Position numbers and translations under genes: made by a program. DNA of 64,000 nt from CAZWKQ01 sp964634005 (GTDB lineage: Bacteria > Bacteroidota > Bacteroidia > Bacteroidales > JACABE01). Location of the stretch: positions 37,310 through 101,309 of the forward strand of contig CAZWKQ010000010.1 of the NCBI GenBank assembly GCA_964634005.1. The letters run 5' to 3'. Every line of letters begins with the position of its first letter. Positions within the stretch are counted from its first letter, which is position 1. Below are positions 1 to 8,794 of the stretch, piece by piece. The notes beneath the pieces are model-generated. The model saw only the letters and a program-made list of their open reading frames with translations, did not search any database and was not told the DNA's origin.

Positions 1-269
1 ATACCTCGCTAAAAGTAATTCACACCCCGGGGCATGCTGATGGTAGTATTTGTTTAATATCATTTGACGGAAAATTTGTAATTACCGGCGATGTATTGTT
101 CAGAGATAGCATTGGTAGAACTGATTTACCCACAGGCAATTATGACATTCTTATCAACAACATCGAAAAGAAGATTTTTACTTTGCCTGACGATTTTACG
201 ATATTACCCGGACATGGTCCAAGTTCAAAAATAGGGTACGAAAAAGAAAATAATCCATTTTTTAATTAA
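1..269 (+). CDS. Metallo-beta-lactamase-fold hydrolase, C-terminal part
   Basis: This is the 5'-truncated end of a gene; reading begins at base 3 and stops with TAA at 267-269. The visible residues carry the metal-site motifs of the metallo-beta-lactamase fold: HTPGHADGS near the start, TGDVLF (bridging aspartate) and PGHG close to the C-terminus. This pattern is typical of glyoxalase II-like MBL hydrolases, which bind two metal ions and often act on thioesters. The substrate cannot be told from the fragment. Only 11 bases separate it from the next gene, so the two are probably co-transcribed. Confidence 0.85.
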   Translation, partial: TSLKVIHTPGHADGSICLISFDGKFVITGDVLFRDSIGRTDLPTGNYDILINNIEKKIFTLPDDFTILPGHGPSSKIGYEKENNPFFN

Positions 270-280
270 TCTGTTTTACC

Positions 281-928
281 TTGTATTTTGTAAAATCACC
301 TGATTTATTGAATTTTATTACGGGGAAAAGTGTTATTTGGAAATTCCCTGCCGGGGAAAAAAGAATTTTTCTTACTTTCGACGATGGACCAATACCTGTA
401 GTAACACCTTGGGTTATCGATATTTTGAAAAAGAATAATGCACATGCAACTTTTTTTTGCGTTGGAGATAATGTTGCAAAACATCCCGAAATTTTTAAAC
501 TTATTATCGAAAACAATCATTCTGTCGGGAATCATACATTCAACCATTTAAAAGGCTGGGAAACAGACAATAATGAATATATCGACAATATTGAAAAGTG
601 TAATAAATTTTTTACTTCAAAACTATTTAGGCCACCTTACGGAAAAATAAAATATTCGCAGCTCAATAAAATTAAAAAAAATTATTTTACTGTACTTTGG
701 ACTGTCCTAAGCGGGGATTTTGATACAAAAATTGACGGAAAACAATGTTATGACAATGTTGTTCGTTATGCAAAAGACGGGTCAATTATTGTTTTTCATG
801 ATAGTTTGAAATCTAAGGAGAGATTATACTATGCTTTGCCAAAAGTTTTAGAGCACTTTTCATCCTTAGGATATACTTTTGAATCAATTGATGTTAATAA
901 AATAAAAGAATTGAAAAAATGGCATTAA
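281..928 (+). CDS. Polysaccharide deacetylase family protein (NodB homology domain)
   Basis: A 215-residue protein of the carbohydrate esterase 4 fold, which removes acetyl groups from N-acetylated glycans such as peptidoglycan or chitin oligomers. NodB motif 1 is TFDDGP (residues 32-37, with the catalytic base and metal aspartates). Motif 2 is NHTFNH (84-89; H85 and H89 as metal ligands). Motif 3 is RPPYG (117-121). The start is TTG at 281: no earlier ATG exists in frame, and the N-terminus reads like other short Bacteroidota members. No signal peptide or membrane anchor is visible, so the location is uncertain. The 3' end overlaps the next gene by 10 bases, which suggests translational coupling. 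The natural substrate is not known. Confidence 0.88.
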   Translation: MYFVKSPDLLNFITGKSVIWKFPAGEKRIFLTFDDGPIPVVTPWVIDILKKNNAHATFFCVGDNVAKHPEIFKLIIENNHSVGNHTFNHLKGWETDNNEYIDNIEKCNKFFTSKLFRPPYGKIKYSQLNKIKKNYFTVLWTVLSGDFDTKIDGKQCYDNVVRYAKDGSIIVFHDSLKSKERLYYALPKVLEHFSSLGYTFESIDVNKIKELKKWH

Positions 929-1431
929 TAAAATCAGTTAAAGGAATCGCACCACAATTCGGGAAAAACTGCTTTATAGCTGAAAATTCGACAATTACAG
1001 GCGATGTTGTTATGGGTGATAATTGCAGTATATGGTTCAATGCGGTTGTAAGAGGAGATGTGCACTCGATAAGAATAGGAAATAATGTAAATATTCAGGA
1101 TGGAGCTATAATACACTGCACTTTTCAAAAAGCTCCTACTAATATTGGTAATAATGTATCCATTGCCCACAGGGCTATAATTCACGGTTGTACAATTCAT
1201 GACAATGTGCTAATCGGGATGGGTGCTATTATAATGGATGGGGCAGTTATCGAAAGTAACTCTATGGTAGCGGCCGGAGCCTTAGTACTCGAAAACACCG
1301 TTGTAGAATCAGGGTCGCTTTATGCCGGAGTCCCTGCAAAAAAAGTTAAAAATCTCGACAACAATATCTTTGAAGGTCAAGTGCTTAGGATAGCAAATGC
1401 CTATCCGATGTATGCAAGTTGGTATGATTAA
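919..1431 (+). CDS. Gamma-carbonic anhydrase-like hexapeptide-repeat protein
   Basis: A 170-residue left-handed beta-helix protein built from hexapeptide repeats such as ITGDVV and IGNNVS. Three histidines (H66 in IIHC, H84 in IAHRA, H89 in IIHGC) sit where gamma-class carbonic anhydrases bind zinc between subunits of the trimer. Proteins of this type (YrdA/PaaY/CaiE-like) may hydrate CO2, but many have no proven activity, so the reaction is inferred. The gene starts inside the last codons of the deacetylase gene. Confidence 0.85.
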   Translation: MALIKSVKGIAPQFGKNCFIAENSTITGDVVMGDNCSIWFNAVVRGDVHSIRIGNNVNIQDGAIIHCTFQKAPTNIGNNVSIAHRAIIHGCTIHDNVLIGMGAIIMDGAVIESNSMVAAGALVLENTVVESGSLYAGVPAKKVKNLDNNIFEGQVLRIANAYPMYASWYD

Positions 1432-1478
1432 TTTTTCATATAGTTTTATTATGTAATTTTACGTTTAAAAATTACTCT

Positions 1479-2102
1479 ATGAAGTTTAAAAATTTATTGA
1501 TTTTATTATTTTTCAGTTTCGTTTATAATAACATATCGGCCCAAAACTTTAATGGAGGATTTATAGGAGGAATCGTTGCATCGCAAGTTGACGGCGATAC
1601 TTATGGAGGTTACAACAAAATGGGATTTAATTTCGGAATATTTGTAAACTACAGGCTCTCGTACCGTACTGCATTTCAAACCGAATTAAATTTCGTACAA
1701 AAAGGCAGTAGACATAATCCCGACTATGATAACAACGATTACTCACAATACATTATGAGACTTAATTATATGGAAATTCCATTATTATTAAGTTATAAGA
1801 TATACGAAAATTTTGCAGTTGAATTCGGCCCATCAATGGGGTATTTGGCAAGCCACTACGAAGAAAGAGACTACAGAGAAATCGAAAGTAATCCTTTCAG
1901 AACATTTACAGCAAATTGGATTACAGGATTTCATTATTTGATGAACGAAAAATGGAGTTTTAATTTTCGCATAGATTATTCGCTCATTGGAATAAGGAAC
2001 AAGCCTGCACCCGGCGACAGGTATATTCTTTTTCAATATGGTCAGTTTAATAATGTATTAAACTTATCTTTGCAATACACTTTTAAACGCAGCGATGAAT
2101 AG
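1479..2102 (+). CDS. Outer-membrane beta-barrel protein, PorT-like
   Basis: A 207-residue protein with an N-terminal signal peptide (MKFKNLLILLFFSF, cleavage likely near SAQN) and alternating hydrophobic/aromatic strands such as YRTAFQTELNFVQKG and WSFNFRIDYSLIG. These are typical of the small outer-membrane barrel family (PorT/OMP_b-brl_2) of Bacteroidota. PorT itself is linked to the type IX secretion system, but this broad family has many members of unknown role and I cannot assign it to T9SS. The 3' end overlaps ubiX by 8 bases. A near-consensus -7 box (TAATTTTA) lies about 25 bases before the ATG. Confidence 0.8.
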   Translation: MKFKNLLILLFFSFVYNNISAQNFNGGFIGGIVASQVDGDTYGGYNKMGFNFGIFVNYRLSYRTAFQTELNFVQKGSRHNPDYDNNDYSQYIMRLNYMEIPLLLSYKIYENFAVEFGPSMGYLASHYEERDYREIESNPFRTFTANWITGFHYLMNEKWSFNFRIDYSLIGIRNKPAPGDRYILFQYGQFNNVLNLSLQYTFKRSDE

Positions 2103-2676
2103 CACAAATAAAAAAATGAAGATAATTATAGGTGTAACTGGTGCCAGCGGTGCAATTTATGCAGAAAGACTTTTATTTAATATAAAACAACTCCGAGAAA
2201 ATTTTGAGGACATTTCTGTAGTATTTACCGAAAAAGCTTTTCAGGTTTGGGAGTATGAATTAAACAATAAAGAATATTTAAACACAGGGTTCGACTTATA
2301 CGATAATAACGATTTTTTTGCACCTTTTGCTTCAGGTTCAGCACAGTACGATGCTATGATTATATGCCCATGCTCAATGGGCACTTTATCGAAAATAGCT
2401 ACAGGCTCAGCAAACGATTTGATTTCGAGAGCTGCTGACGTAATAATTAAAGAAAGGAAAAAACTAATACTTGCAGTAAGAGAAGCACCTTACAATCTTA
2501 TTCATATTGAAAATATGAAAACCGTAACAATGTCGGGGGGAATTATATGCCCGGCATCTCCGTCATTTTACAGCAAACCTAAAGACATTTTAGAATTGAC
2601 GGATACTGTAATAAACAGGGTTTTACAATTAGCCGGAATAGAAACAAATTCATATAAATGGGGCAATAACAACTAA
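2095..2676 (+). CDS. ubiX: Flavin prenyltransferase UbiX
   Basis: A 193-residue enzyme of the UbiX/Pad1 flavoprotein family. It prenylates reduced FMN with dimethylallyl phosphate to make the cofactor for UbiD-type decarboxylases. The N-terminal GVTGASGAIYA motif binds the flavin phosphate. Later conserved parts are PCSMGTLSKIATGSAN and REAPYN. The first ATG (2095) gives a seven-residue extension; a start at ATG 2116 (MKIIIGVTGASGA) matches the family better, so either is possible. The start codon overlaps the stop of the preceding gene (ATGAATAG). No ubiD partner is present in the window. Confidence 0.92.
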   Translation: MNSTNKKMKIIIGVTGASGAIYAERLLFNIKQLRENFEDISVVFTEKAFQVWEYELNNKEYLNTGFDLYDNNDFFAPFASGSAQYDAMIICPCSMGTLSKIATGSANDLISRAADVIIKERKKLILAVREAPYNLIHIENMKTVTMSGGIICPASPSFYSKPKDILELTDTVINRVLQLAGIETNSYKWGNNN

Positions 2677-2691
2677 TTAAAAATAATTGAT

Positions 2692-3381
2692 ATGAACGAT
2701 GATTTATTTGATATAGTTCTAAAAAAAGCAATACTAAAGCAAGATGTTTACGCTAAAACTTTCGACGGATTTAAAATATTTAAAGACGCACTGCAAAATA
2801 TTACCAACGAATTTAAAAAGAAGCTGCCTCCCGATGAAAACAGAATAACTTTTGAATTCCGCGACAAAGGTATTTTTGAAGCAGAATTGAAATTTGCCGG
2901 TGATATTTTAATTTTTATGATGCATACCAATATTTTCGAGTTTTCTCGAAATCATGAAATTATGCGAGATCCTTACATTAAAGAAGATATTAGCAGATCA
3001 TACTGTGGAATCATCAATATTTATAACTTTCTAGCCGACTCGTTTAAATACAACAGAGAAAACGACATAGGATATCTTATCGGCAGAATTTTTATAAATA
3101 TTGACAATCATTATTATATTGAAGGGAAAAAAGAACTGGGCTTGATTTATAATAATATAGCAACTAACGTTTTAACACCCGAAGCAGTAAAAAGTATAGT
3201 AGAAAAAGCCATTTTATATACATCAAATTTCGACCTACTGACTCCACCATACGACGAAGTGAAAGAAGTAAGCGTTTTCGATATGCGATCGAGTATAGAT
3301 AATATGAGATTAAAAACAGGAAAACGACTCGGTTTTAAATTTCAGGCAGATATGGAAGCAGAAAATACAAACTTTCGTTAA
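2692..3381 (+). CDS. Conserved protein of unknown function
   Basis: A 229-residue soluble protein with no signal peptide and no membrane segment. I do not recognise a named domain. It has an alpha/beta composition, a conserved-looking central stretch (FEFSRNHEIMRDPYIKED) and a C-terminal part rich in charged residues. It sits 15 bases after ubiX on the same strand, while pssA has its own promoter after it, so it probably belongs to the ubiX transcript. Its codon use matches its neighbours. Confidence 0.75.
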   Translation: MNDDLFDIVLKKAILKQDVYAKTFDGFKIFKDALQNITNEFKKKLPPDENRITFEFRDKGIFEAELKFAGDILIFMMHTNIFEFSRNHEIMRDPYIKEDISRSYCGIINIYNFLADSFKYNRENDIGYLIGRIFINIDNHYYIEGKKELGLIYNNIATNVLTPEAVKSIVEKAILYTSNFDLLTPPYDEVKEVSVFDMRSSIDNMRLKTGKRLGFKFQADMEAENTNFR

Positions 3382-3402
3382 AAAAGTGAAAGTTTGTTAA
3401 AT

Positions 3403-3435
3403 TTTGACCGTTTCTTTAAAAAATATGTAATTTTG
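3403..3435 (+). promoter_or_regulatory. Promoter of pssA (Bacteroidota sigma-A type)
   Basis: TTTG at 3403-3406 (-33 box), a 21-base spacer and TAATTTTG at 3428-3435 (-7 box) match the Bacteroidota consensus TTTG-N17/23-TAnnTTTG. Transcription would begin near 3442, about 25 bases before the pssA ATG. Confidence 0.7.
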
Positions 3436-3466
3436 ATTTTGAAATACTAATCCGATATTCCGGCTT

Positions 3467-4207
3467 ATGAAGCTTAAAAACAATATACCTAATTTTATTA
3501 CACTGCTGAACCTTTTTTGCGGTTGTTTGGCTATTGTGGCTTCTTTCAAATCAGATTTAGTTTTAGCCTCGGTTTTTGTATTTATCGGTGCTTTTTTCGA
3601 TTATATTGACGGATTGGCAGCCCGTTTGCTTAACGCACGCAGCGAAATAGGCAAAGAACTCGATTCGTTGGCAGATATTGTTACTTTCGGAGTTGTTCCT
3701 TCAATAATTGTTTATCAATTATTACAAAACTATAGTTTCGATTGCCCTTTCCTCGACAAATACAAAGCAATGAATTATTTCCCGTTTATAATTGCCATTT
3801 TTTCGGCAATAAGACTTGCAAAGTATAATATTGACAATAGACAGACGATTTCCTTTTTAGGACTTCCAACCCCTGCAAATGCCATTTTTTGGGCATCCGC
3901 TCCAATAATTATCTTTCAATACGAAAACAATTTAAGTTACAACTTTCTGAACAGCTATTTTGCATACATTTTTCATAACCCTTATTACTTAATGCTGCTT
4001 ACACTGGTGTTTGCTGTTCTGCTTGTTGTTGAAATCCCTTTATTTTCAATAAAGTTCAAAGATTTTTCGTGGTCAAACAATAAAATTCGCTATTATTTTC
4101 TCGCATTAGCAATAGTTCTAATAATCTTTTTTCAATTCACTGCATTGCCACTGATAATAATTTTATATGTATTAATGTCAGTAATTCATCATTACTATTT
4201 ATTATAA
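3467..4207 (+). CDS. pssA: CDP-diacylglycerol--serine O-phosphatidyltransferase
   Basis: A 246-residue integral membrane enzyme that makes phosphatidylserine from CDP-diacylglycerol and L-serine, the precursor of phosphatidylethanolamine. The CDP-alcohol phosphotransferase signature DGx2ARx8Gx3Dx3D is complete (D48, G49, A52, R53, G62, D66, D70). About six to seven hydrophobic segments follow the usual topology, and the length suits the family. It has its own promoter and is followed after 18 bases by purS. The substrate assignment (serine rather than glycerol phosphate) follows from overall resemblance to PssA and is likely but not proven. Confidence 0.9.
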   Translation: MKLKNNIPNFITLLNLFCGCLAIVASFKSDLVLASVFVFIGAFFDYIDGLAARLLNARSEIGKELDSLADIVTFGVVPSIIVYQLLQNYSFDCPFLDKYKAMNYFPFIIAIFSAIRLAKYNIDNRQTISFLGLPTPANAIFWASAPIIIFQYENNLSYNFLNSYFAYIFHNPYYLMLLTLVFAVLLVVEIPLFSIKFKDFSWSNNKIRYYFLALAIVLIIFFQFTALPLIIILYVLMSVIHHYYLL

Positions 4208-4225
4208 AAATAAACATAAAGAAAT

Positions 4226-4477
4226 ATGAAGTTCAGAGCTGAAATTGACGTAATGCCCCTTAAAAACTTATTAGATCCACAAGGGAAAGCTGTTACCGCA
4301 AGTATGAAAAACTTAGGGTTACCGAATATTACCGATGTAAGGATTGGTAAACATATAACAATGGTAGTGGAAGCAGATAATGAAGAAATTGCAAACTCAA
4401 TGGTTAAAAAAGCTTGTACCGACCTGCTTCATAACCCTATTATGGAATACTTCGAATTTCATCTAATAGAAATTTAG
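4226..4477 (+). CDS. purS: Phosphoribosylformylglycinamidine synthase subunit PurS
   Basis: An 83-residue protein matching PurS, the small subunit that assembles with PurQ and small-type PurL to form FGAM synthetase (step four of purine synthesis) and helps channel ammonia. Recognisable parts are LLDPQGKAVTASMKNLG and the dimerising beta strand VRIGKHITMVVEA. It stands alone: neither purQ nor purL is in the window, although purH is at 51685-53202. Confidence 0.92.
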   Translation: MKFRAEIDVMPLKNLLDPQGKAVTASMKNLGLPNITDVRIGKHITMVVEADNEEIANSMVKKACTDLLHNPIMEYFEFHLIEI

Positions 4478-4583
4478 CACTCTACTTATTTTCTTCGAAA
4501 TTTCAATTATTTTAGGCAAAATGTGATTAACATTCGCTTAACTCTTTTGTTGTTTAACAAATCGTGCGAAAAAGTGTTTTTTA

Positions 4584-4591
4584 TACATTTG
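4584..4591 (+). promoter_or_regulatory. -7 box of dsbD promoter
   Basis: TACATTTG fits the TAnnTTTG -7 consensus and lies 17 bases before the ATG at 4609. The -33 box is not clear at normal spacing (TTG at 4550-4552 is too far upstream). Its position supports the ATG at 4609 as the start of dsbD rather than the upstream GTG at 4564. Confidence 0.5.
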
Positions 4592-4608
4592 CAAAAAATA
4601 ACATTTAC

Positions 4609-6678
4609 ATGAAAAAATTTTTCATTAAACACTTCATTTTATTTTCAATAATTTTATTGAGTAAAACTATTTTTTCACAGGTATTAAACCCTGTTAAATG
4701 GTCGTTTTCGGTAAATCAGGGTAAAGGAAACGAAGCCGAACTTATTATCACTGCAAAAATTGATAAGAATTGGCACCTCTACTCACAATACATGGATGAA
4801 GGCGGTCCTATCTTAACTCGGTTTAACTTCAAAAAATCCAACGATTATAAACTTGTAGGTAAAACCACTGAGCCAACTCCAAAATCGGAATTTGACGATA
4901 TTTTCAAAATGACTGTCAAATATTTCAGTAATCAAGCTATTTTCAAACAAAAAATTAAAATCCTCAGCTCAAAGGACTTTACAATTACCGGAGATTTTGA
5001 GTACATGGTTTGTAACGAAGGGAGCTGTATTCCTTTCTTAAACAATACCTTTGAGTTTAAGGTTAAAGGCGTTGCCGATGTTAAAACAGAAGATGTTGCC
5101 GAAACAGAAAACGACAGCACTAACGACAATATGGCTCTTAAAAATGATTCCAATGTCACATCTGTCAAAAAAGATACTTTAGACCTTATTAAAAAAGAAG
5201 ATATTACTGAAAATGCCAATAAAGATAAGTCGCTTATGTTGATATTCCTGATAGCCTTTTTTGCAGGTATATTGACTTTGATAACACCTTGTGTTTTCCC
5301 TATGATACCTATGACTGTTAGTTTTTTTATGAAAGGGAATAAAACAAGATCTCAGGGATTGAAACAAGCTTACTTTTTCGGAATATCTATTGTATTGATT
5401 TTTGGAGTATTGGGTTTGCTTCTAACACTTATTTTGGGCAAAGATGCCATGTATATAATAAGCACCCATTGGATACCAAATCTAATATTTTTCTTTATCT
5501 TCATGATATTTGCCTTTTCATTCTTCGGTATGTTTGAGTTGGTTTTGCCAAGTCGGCTTATCAATAAATCGGACAAAAATGCAGACAAAGGTGGATATTT
5601 AGGTACGTTTTTCGTGGCATTCACAACGGTATTGGTTTCATTTTCCTGTACCGGACCTATTTTAGGTGCCGCACTTATCGAATTATCATCAGGTTCGGGA
5701 AATAGTCTGGTATTTTTAATTTCGATGATAGGTTTTGCATTGGGCTTTGCTCTGCCTTTTACTTTGTTGGCAATGTTTCCAAGTGTTTTGAGTAAGCTAA
5801 AATCAGGAAGCTGGCTAAATACAGTTAAAATTGTTTTTGGATTCCTCGAAATAGCCTTAGGTTTAAAATTTCTTTCAATGGCCGACCTTAGTGCAAACTG
5901 GGGCATACTCGACAGAGAAGTCTTTCTTTCATTATGGATAGTGGTATTTGCTTTACTGGGCTTTTATTTATTGGGCAAGCTCAAATTTAAAGGTGATAAA
6001 GATTTGGAAAAAATAAGCGTTACAAGGTTAATGCTTTCAATAGTAACCTTTTCGTTTGTAGTTTATATGATACCCGGATTGTGGGGCGCACCGCTTAAAG
6101 CATTATCGGGATATGTACCTCCTCTTACCACTCAGGACTTTGATATTGAAAGAATTATTGTCGAAAATAAAGGTATGGTTGAAAATAAAACCGACTTAGG
6201 AAAAAGAAAATTTGCCGATAAACTTCACTTACCTACCGGTTTTGACGGATTTTTCGATCTCGAAGAAGCCAAAGCTTATGCTAAAAAAGTTAACAAGCCC
6301 ATTTTTGTCGATTTTACGGGAAAAACTTGTGCCAACTGTCGTGAAATGGAAAACAATGTTTGGAATTCGCCGGAAGTGAAAAAACTATTAACAGAAGAGT
6401 TTGTAATGGTAGCACTTTATGCCGATGCTAATTTTATAGAACTCGAAGAAGCCGACTGGGGAAAAGCTGCCGACGGAAGCCCTATAAAAAAATTGGGATC
6501 AAAAAATCTTAACTACCAAATTACACGTTTTAATATTAACGCACAGCCATATTACGTTCTGATGGATTGGAATGAAAAAGTTCTAACAAAACAAAACAAA
6601 GCCTACGATAAAAACGTAGATAATTTTGTTGCCTTCCTGAAAGAAGGATTGGAGAATTTTAGAAAAATTCATCAATAG
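4609..6678 (+). CDS. dsbD: Thiol:disulfide interchange protein DsbD
   Basis: A 689-residue inner-membrane reductant conveyor that passes electrons from cytoplasmic thioredoxin to periplasmic thiols, for example in c-type cytochrome maturation and disulfide isomerisation. Order: signal peptide (MKKFFIKHF onward), an N-terminal periplasmic domain with the cysteine pair CNEGSC, an eight-helix CcdA-like core starting near residue 207 with one cysteine in TPCVFPMIP and another in SCTGPILGAAL, and a C-terminal thioredoxin domain with CANC (C574, C577). All three redox pairs are therefore present. An upstream GTG (4564) would add 15 residues, but it precedes the -7 box and was not used. The 3' end is only 3 bases from convergent queD. 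Confidence 0.93.
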   Translation: MKKFFIKHFILFSIILLSKTIFSQVLNPVKWSFSVNQGKGNEAELIITAKIDKNWHLYSQYMDEGGPILTRFNFKKSNDYKLVGKTTEPTPKSEFDDIFKMTVKYFSNQAIFKQKIKILSSKDFTITGDFEYMVCNEGSCIPFLNNTFEFKVKGVADVKTEDVAETENDSTNDNMALKNDSNVTSVKKDTLDLIKKEDITENANKDKSLMLIFLIAFFAGILTLITPCVFPMIPMTVSFFMKGNKTRSQGLKQAYFFGISIVLIFGVLGLLLTLILGKDAMYIISTHWIPNLIFFFIFMIFAFSFFGMFELVLPSRLINKSDKNADKGGYLGTFFVAFTTVLVSFSCTGPILGAALIELSSGSGNSLVFLISMIGFALGFALPFTLLAMFPSVLSKLKSGSWLNTVKIVFGFLEIALGLKFLSMADLSANWGILDREVFLSLWIVVFALLGFYLLGKLKFKGDKDLEKISVTRLMLSIVTFSFVVYMIPGLWGAPLKALSGYVPPLTTQDFDIERIIVENKGMVENKTDLGKRKFADKLHLPTGFDGFFDLEEAKAYAKKVNKPIFVDFTGKTCANCREMENNVWNSPEVKKLLTEEFVMVALYADANFIELEEADWGKAADGSPIKKLGSKNLNYQITRFNINAQPYYVLMDWNEKVLTKQNKAYDKNVDNFVAFLKEGLENFRKIHQ

Positions 6679-6681
6679 ATT

Positions 6682-7131
6682 TTATTCATTATCTTCAGCA
6701 TACCATTCAGCAAATGAAGTAATTGTTTCTCTGAGTTTTAAGCTAAACAGCTTAATATTTGGAGGTAATACTTTTTGAAGTTTATTTGCAAAATCTATTA
6801 ACATATTTTCGCTTGTAGGCTGATAATCTACAATTTTAATGTTTGAAAACTGATTTTTCAAACATAACAATTGTTCTTCATGTATTCTATTAAATAAAAC
6901 TAAAGCGTGATCGAGTTCATCAACGATATTTTCCTTAACTATTTTTTTTAGTTCTCCAAAATCAATTAGCATTCCGTTTTTAGGAGAAAGCGTATCCTCA
7001 ATAGGCTCGCCTATAACGGTTACAAACAACTCATAAGAATGTCCGTGTATATTTTTACATGGTCCGTCATAATTGTACAACGCATGAGCCATTTCAAAAT
7101 TAAACTGCTTTGTAATTCTTACTTTGCTCAT
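6682..7131 (-). CDS. queD: 6-carboxytetrahydropterin synthase QueD
   Basis: A 149-residue PTPS-fold enzyme that converts dihydroneopterin triphosphate to 6-carboxy-tetrahydropterin for queuosine and other 7-deazaguanines. The zinc ligands are H16 (MAH) and the pair in HGH (H29, H31), with the catalytic cysteine in GPCKNIHGH (C25) as in QueD rather than in the mammalian PTPS arrangement. It overlaps the stop codon of the upstream endonuclease gene by one base (TAATG), so it is probably the last gene of the tnaA-to-queD run. No other queuosine gene is nearby. Confidence 0.92.
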   Translation of the reverse strand: MSKVRITKQFNFEMAHALYNYDGPCKNIHGHSYELFVTVIGEPIEDTLSPKNGMLIDFGELKKIVKENIVDELDHALVLFNRIHEEQLLCLKNQFSNIKIVDYQPTSENMLIDFANKLQKVLPPNIKLFSLKLRETITSFAEWYAEDNE

Positions 7132-8216
7132 TATTTTACAATTTTATAAGTAAAAATAACTTTATCGGCAGAAAAAGCAGCCAGAATATAAACTCCATTT
7201 TCGAGCGAAGCTATATTAAGTTCAGTCTTATTATTATTAATAATATCCGATAAAACTTTGCGGCCGCTGATATCATACAAGTAAATGTAATTTTTAGAAT
7301 TTTCGGCAGAGAACAAATCAACATAAACTATTGACCTATCGGCATTTGTATAAACATTAAACAATTTTTCTTTCGAAATATCATTGGTTGCCGGATAAGG
7401 CCCCCAGATTAATTCAGCAAATTCAGGATGGTCGATAAAAGGGTTTCTGTTATTCTGAATATTATAAACGGCATTGTTTCTGTCGATTTCTTTTTGGCTT
7501 ACAGGATCTAATTTACACCACTCAAGAAGCAAATAAATATACCATTGTTTGAAAGCTAAGCCGCTATTTCCGGCATAAACGGCAGCAGCTTCTGTAGAAT
7601 TTGAAGGCCATGTGGCAACAACATTCTCATATCGTGTAGCCATATAAAGAAATGAACGTGCAAAATCACCTTTGAAACTGTCAATAGGTTCAAATACAGT
7701 TCCTGAATAACCGAGAGTTATACAAGTACCTAATTTACTACCATTTGACGATGTCCATGTAGCATTCCCTACTTTGGCCATAGGGTAGTTCGACCTTCTG
7801 TTGTTTACATATCCGTCTGTAGGATAAACATTAAACAAGTCGGAATACATTGGCGAAGCATCGTTGAACCAACTGGCAGGAGTAGAATGTTCTCTGTTGT
7901 AACAATCGCCTTCGCTGTTGTATGAGCCGCATGTATTAAGGCCATGTCGATAATAGTAATTAGCAGTTCCGTTACTTTTAATAGAATACATATCCCAAAC
8001 AGTATCACCTTTTAGGTTATCGGTTGTTGCATAGTGTGTGTAAAGAGAATTGTAACTTACAACCGTGTGGTTTTTAATTATGTTATAAAGTGCTGTTTTA
8101 AGCTGAGTACCATAAAGTCCAATTGCAGAGTCGTAGTATCCCTGTGGAATCTGAGCAAAGCTGAAAATTATTCCGAAATAGAATAATGTCAAAGAAATAA
8201 AAAAACGTTTTTTCAT
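7131..8216 (-). CDS. Secreted endonuclease I family nuclease with T9SS sorting domain
   Basis: A 361-residue protein with a signal peptide (MKKRFFISLTLFYFGIIFSF, then AQIPQ), a DNA/RNA non-specific endonuclease I (EndA) domain containing the hallmark NREHSTPASWF, and a C-terminal type A T9SS sorting domain of about 75 residues (YLYDISGRKVL, ENGVYIL, KIVK end). It should be exported across the outer membrane and cut extracellular nucleic acid, either for nutrition or for clearing DNA. It lies five bases after mntP on the same strand and directly before queD, an odd set of partners for a nuclease. Confidence 0.9.
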   Translation of the reverse strand: MKKRFFISLTLFYFGIIFSFAQIPQGYYDSAIGLYGTQLKTALYNIIKNHTVVSYNSLYTHYATTDNLKGDTVWDMYSIKSNGTANYYYRHGLNTCGSYNSEGDCYNREHSTPASWFNDASPMYSDLFNVYPTDGYVNNRRSNYPMAKVGNATWTSSNGSKLGTCITLGYSGTVFEPIDSFKGDFARSFLYMATRYENVVATWPSNSTEAAAVYAGNSGLAFKQWYIYLLLEWCKLDPVSQKEIDRNNAVYNIQNNRNPFIDHPEFAELIWGPYPATNDISKEKLFNVYTNADRSIVYVDLFSAENSKNYIYLYDISGRKVLSDIINNNKTELNIASLENGVYILAAFSADKVIFTYKIVK

Positions 8217-8221
8217 AAATT

Positions 8222-8791
8222 TTAATGAGTATAAATATGTTCTACCAAAATTTTAAATCCTATTGCAATTAATACAATACCTCCAATAATTTCTGCCAAT
8301 CGTGGTTTGATGAATCTGTTTAATTTACCAAGGCAAATACCGCCAAAAGAAAAAATAAAAGTTACAACCCCAATTATTAATGCAGCAATTAATATTTTTT
8401 GATAACTATCAATAAGAAAACCAAAGCCGATGCCAACAACAAAAGCATCAATTGTTGTGGCTATAGAAAGCATAATAATAACATAATTGCTGTTAATATC
8501 AAACTTTCTGTCTTCGGGATTAATCTTAACTGCCTCAATAATCATCTTCAAACCAATAATAAACAGCAATGAAAATGCAATCCAATGGTCTATTTGCTCA
8601 ATTAAACTTTTAAATGAAGAACCTATAAGCCATCCTATAAAAGGCATAAGAGCTTGAAAGAAAGCAAAGAATAAAGCTATTTTTAAGCCTTTTCTGTGTG
8701 TAACACATCTTATTGTTCCACTTGTAAGAGAAACTGCCAAGCTATCCATCGACAAGCCTATTCCAATGATAATCAGTTCTATAAAAGTCAT
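8222..8791 (-). CDS. mntP: Manganese efflux pump MntP
   Basis: A 189-residue membrane protein with six predicted helices, matching the MntP (YebN, DUF204) family that exports Mn2+. The two inverted halves each carry the acidic helix motif: GLSMDSLAVS near the N-terminus and TTIDAFVVGIG in the middle. In E. coli mntP is controlled by a Mn-sensing riboswitch and MntR. No such element is visible here because the gene lies only three bases after the fRMsr gene. Confidence 0.92.
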   Translation of the reverse strand: MTFIELIIIGIGLSMDSLAVSLTSGTIRCVTHRKGLKIALFFAFFQALMPFIGWLIGSSFKSLIEQIDHWIAFSLLFIIGLKMIIEAVKINPEDRKFDINSNYVIIMLSIATTIDAFVVGIGFGFLIDSYQKILIAALIIGVVTFIFSFGGICLGKLNRFIKPRLAEIIGGIVLIAIGFKILVEHIYTH

Positions 8792-8794
8792 TTC

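Noticed and set aside
4564..4608. GTG start giving DsbD a 15-residue extension
   Set aside because: The extension lies before a good signal peptide and overlaps the -7 box. ATG 4609 fits better.
5370..5906. 178-residue antisense reading frame in dsbD
   Set aside because: Shadow of the conserved DsbD membrane core; no known motifs and no promoter.
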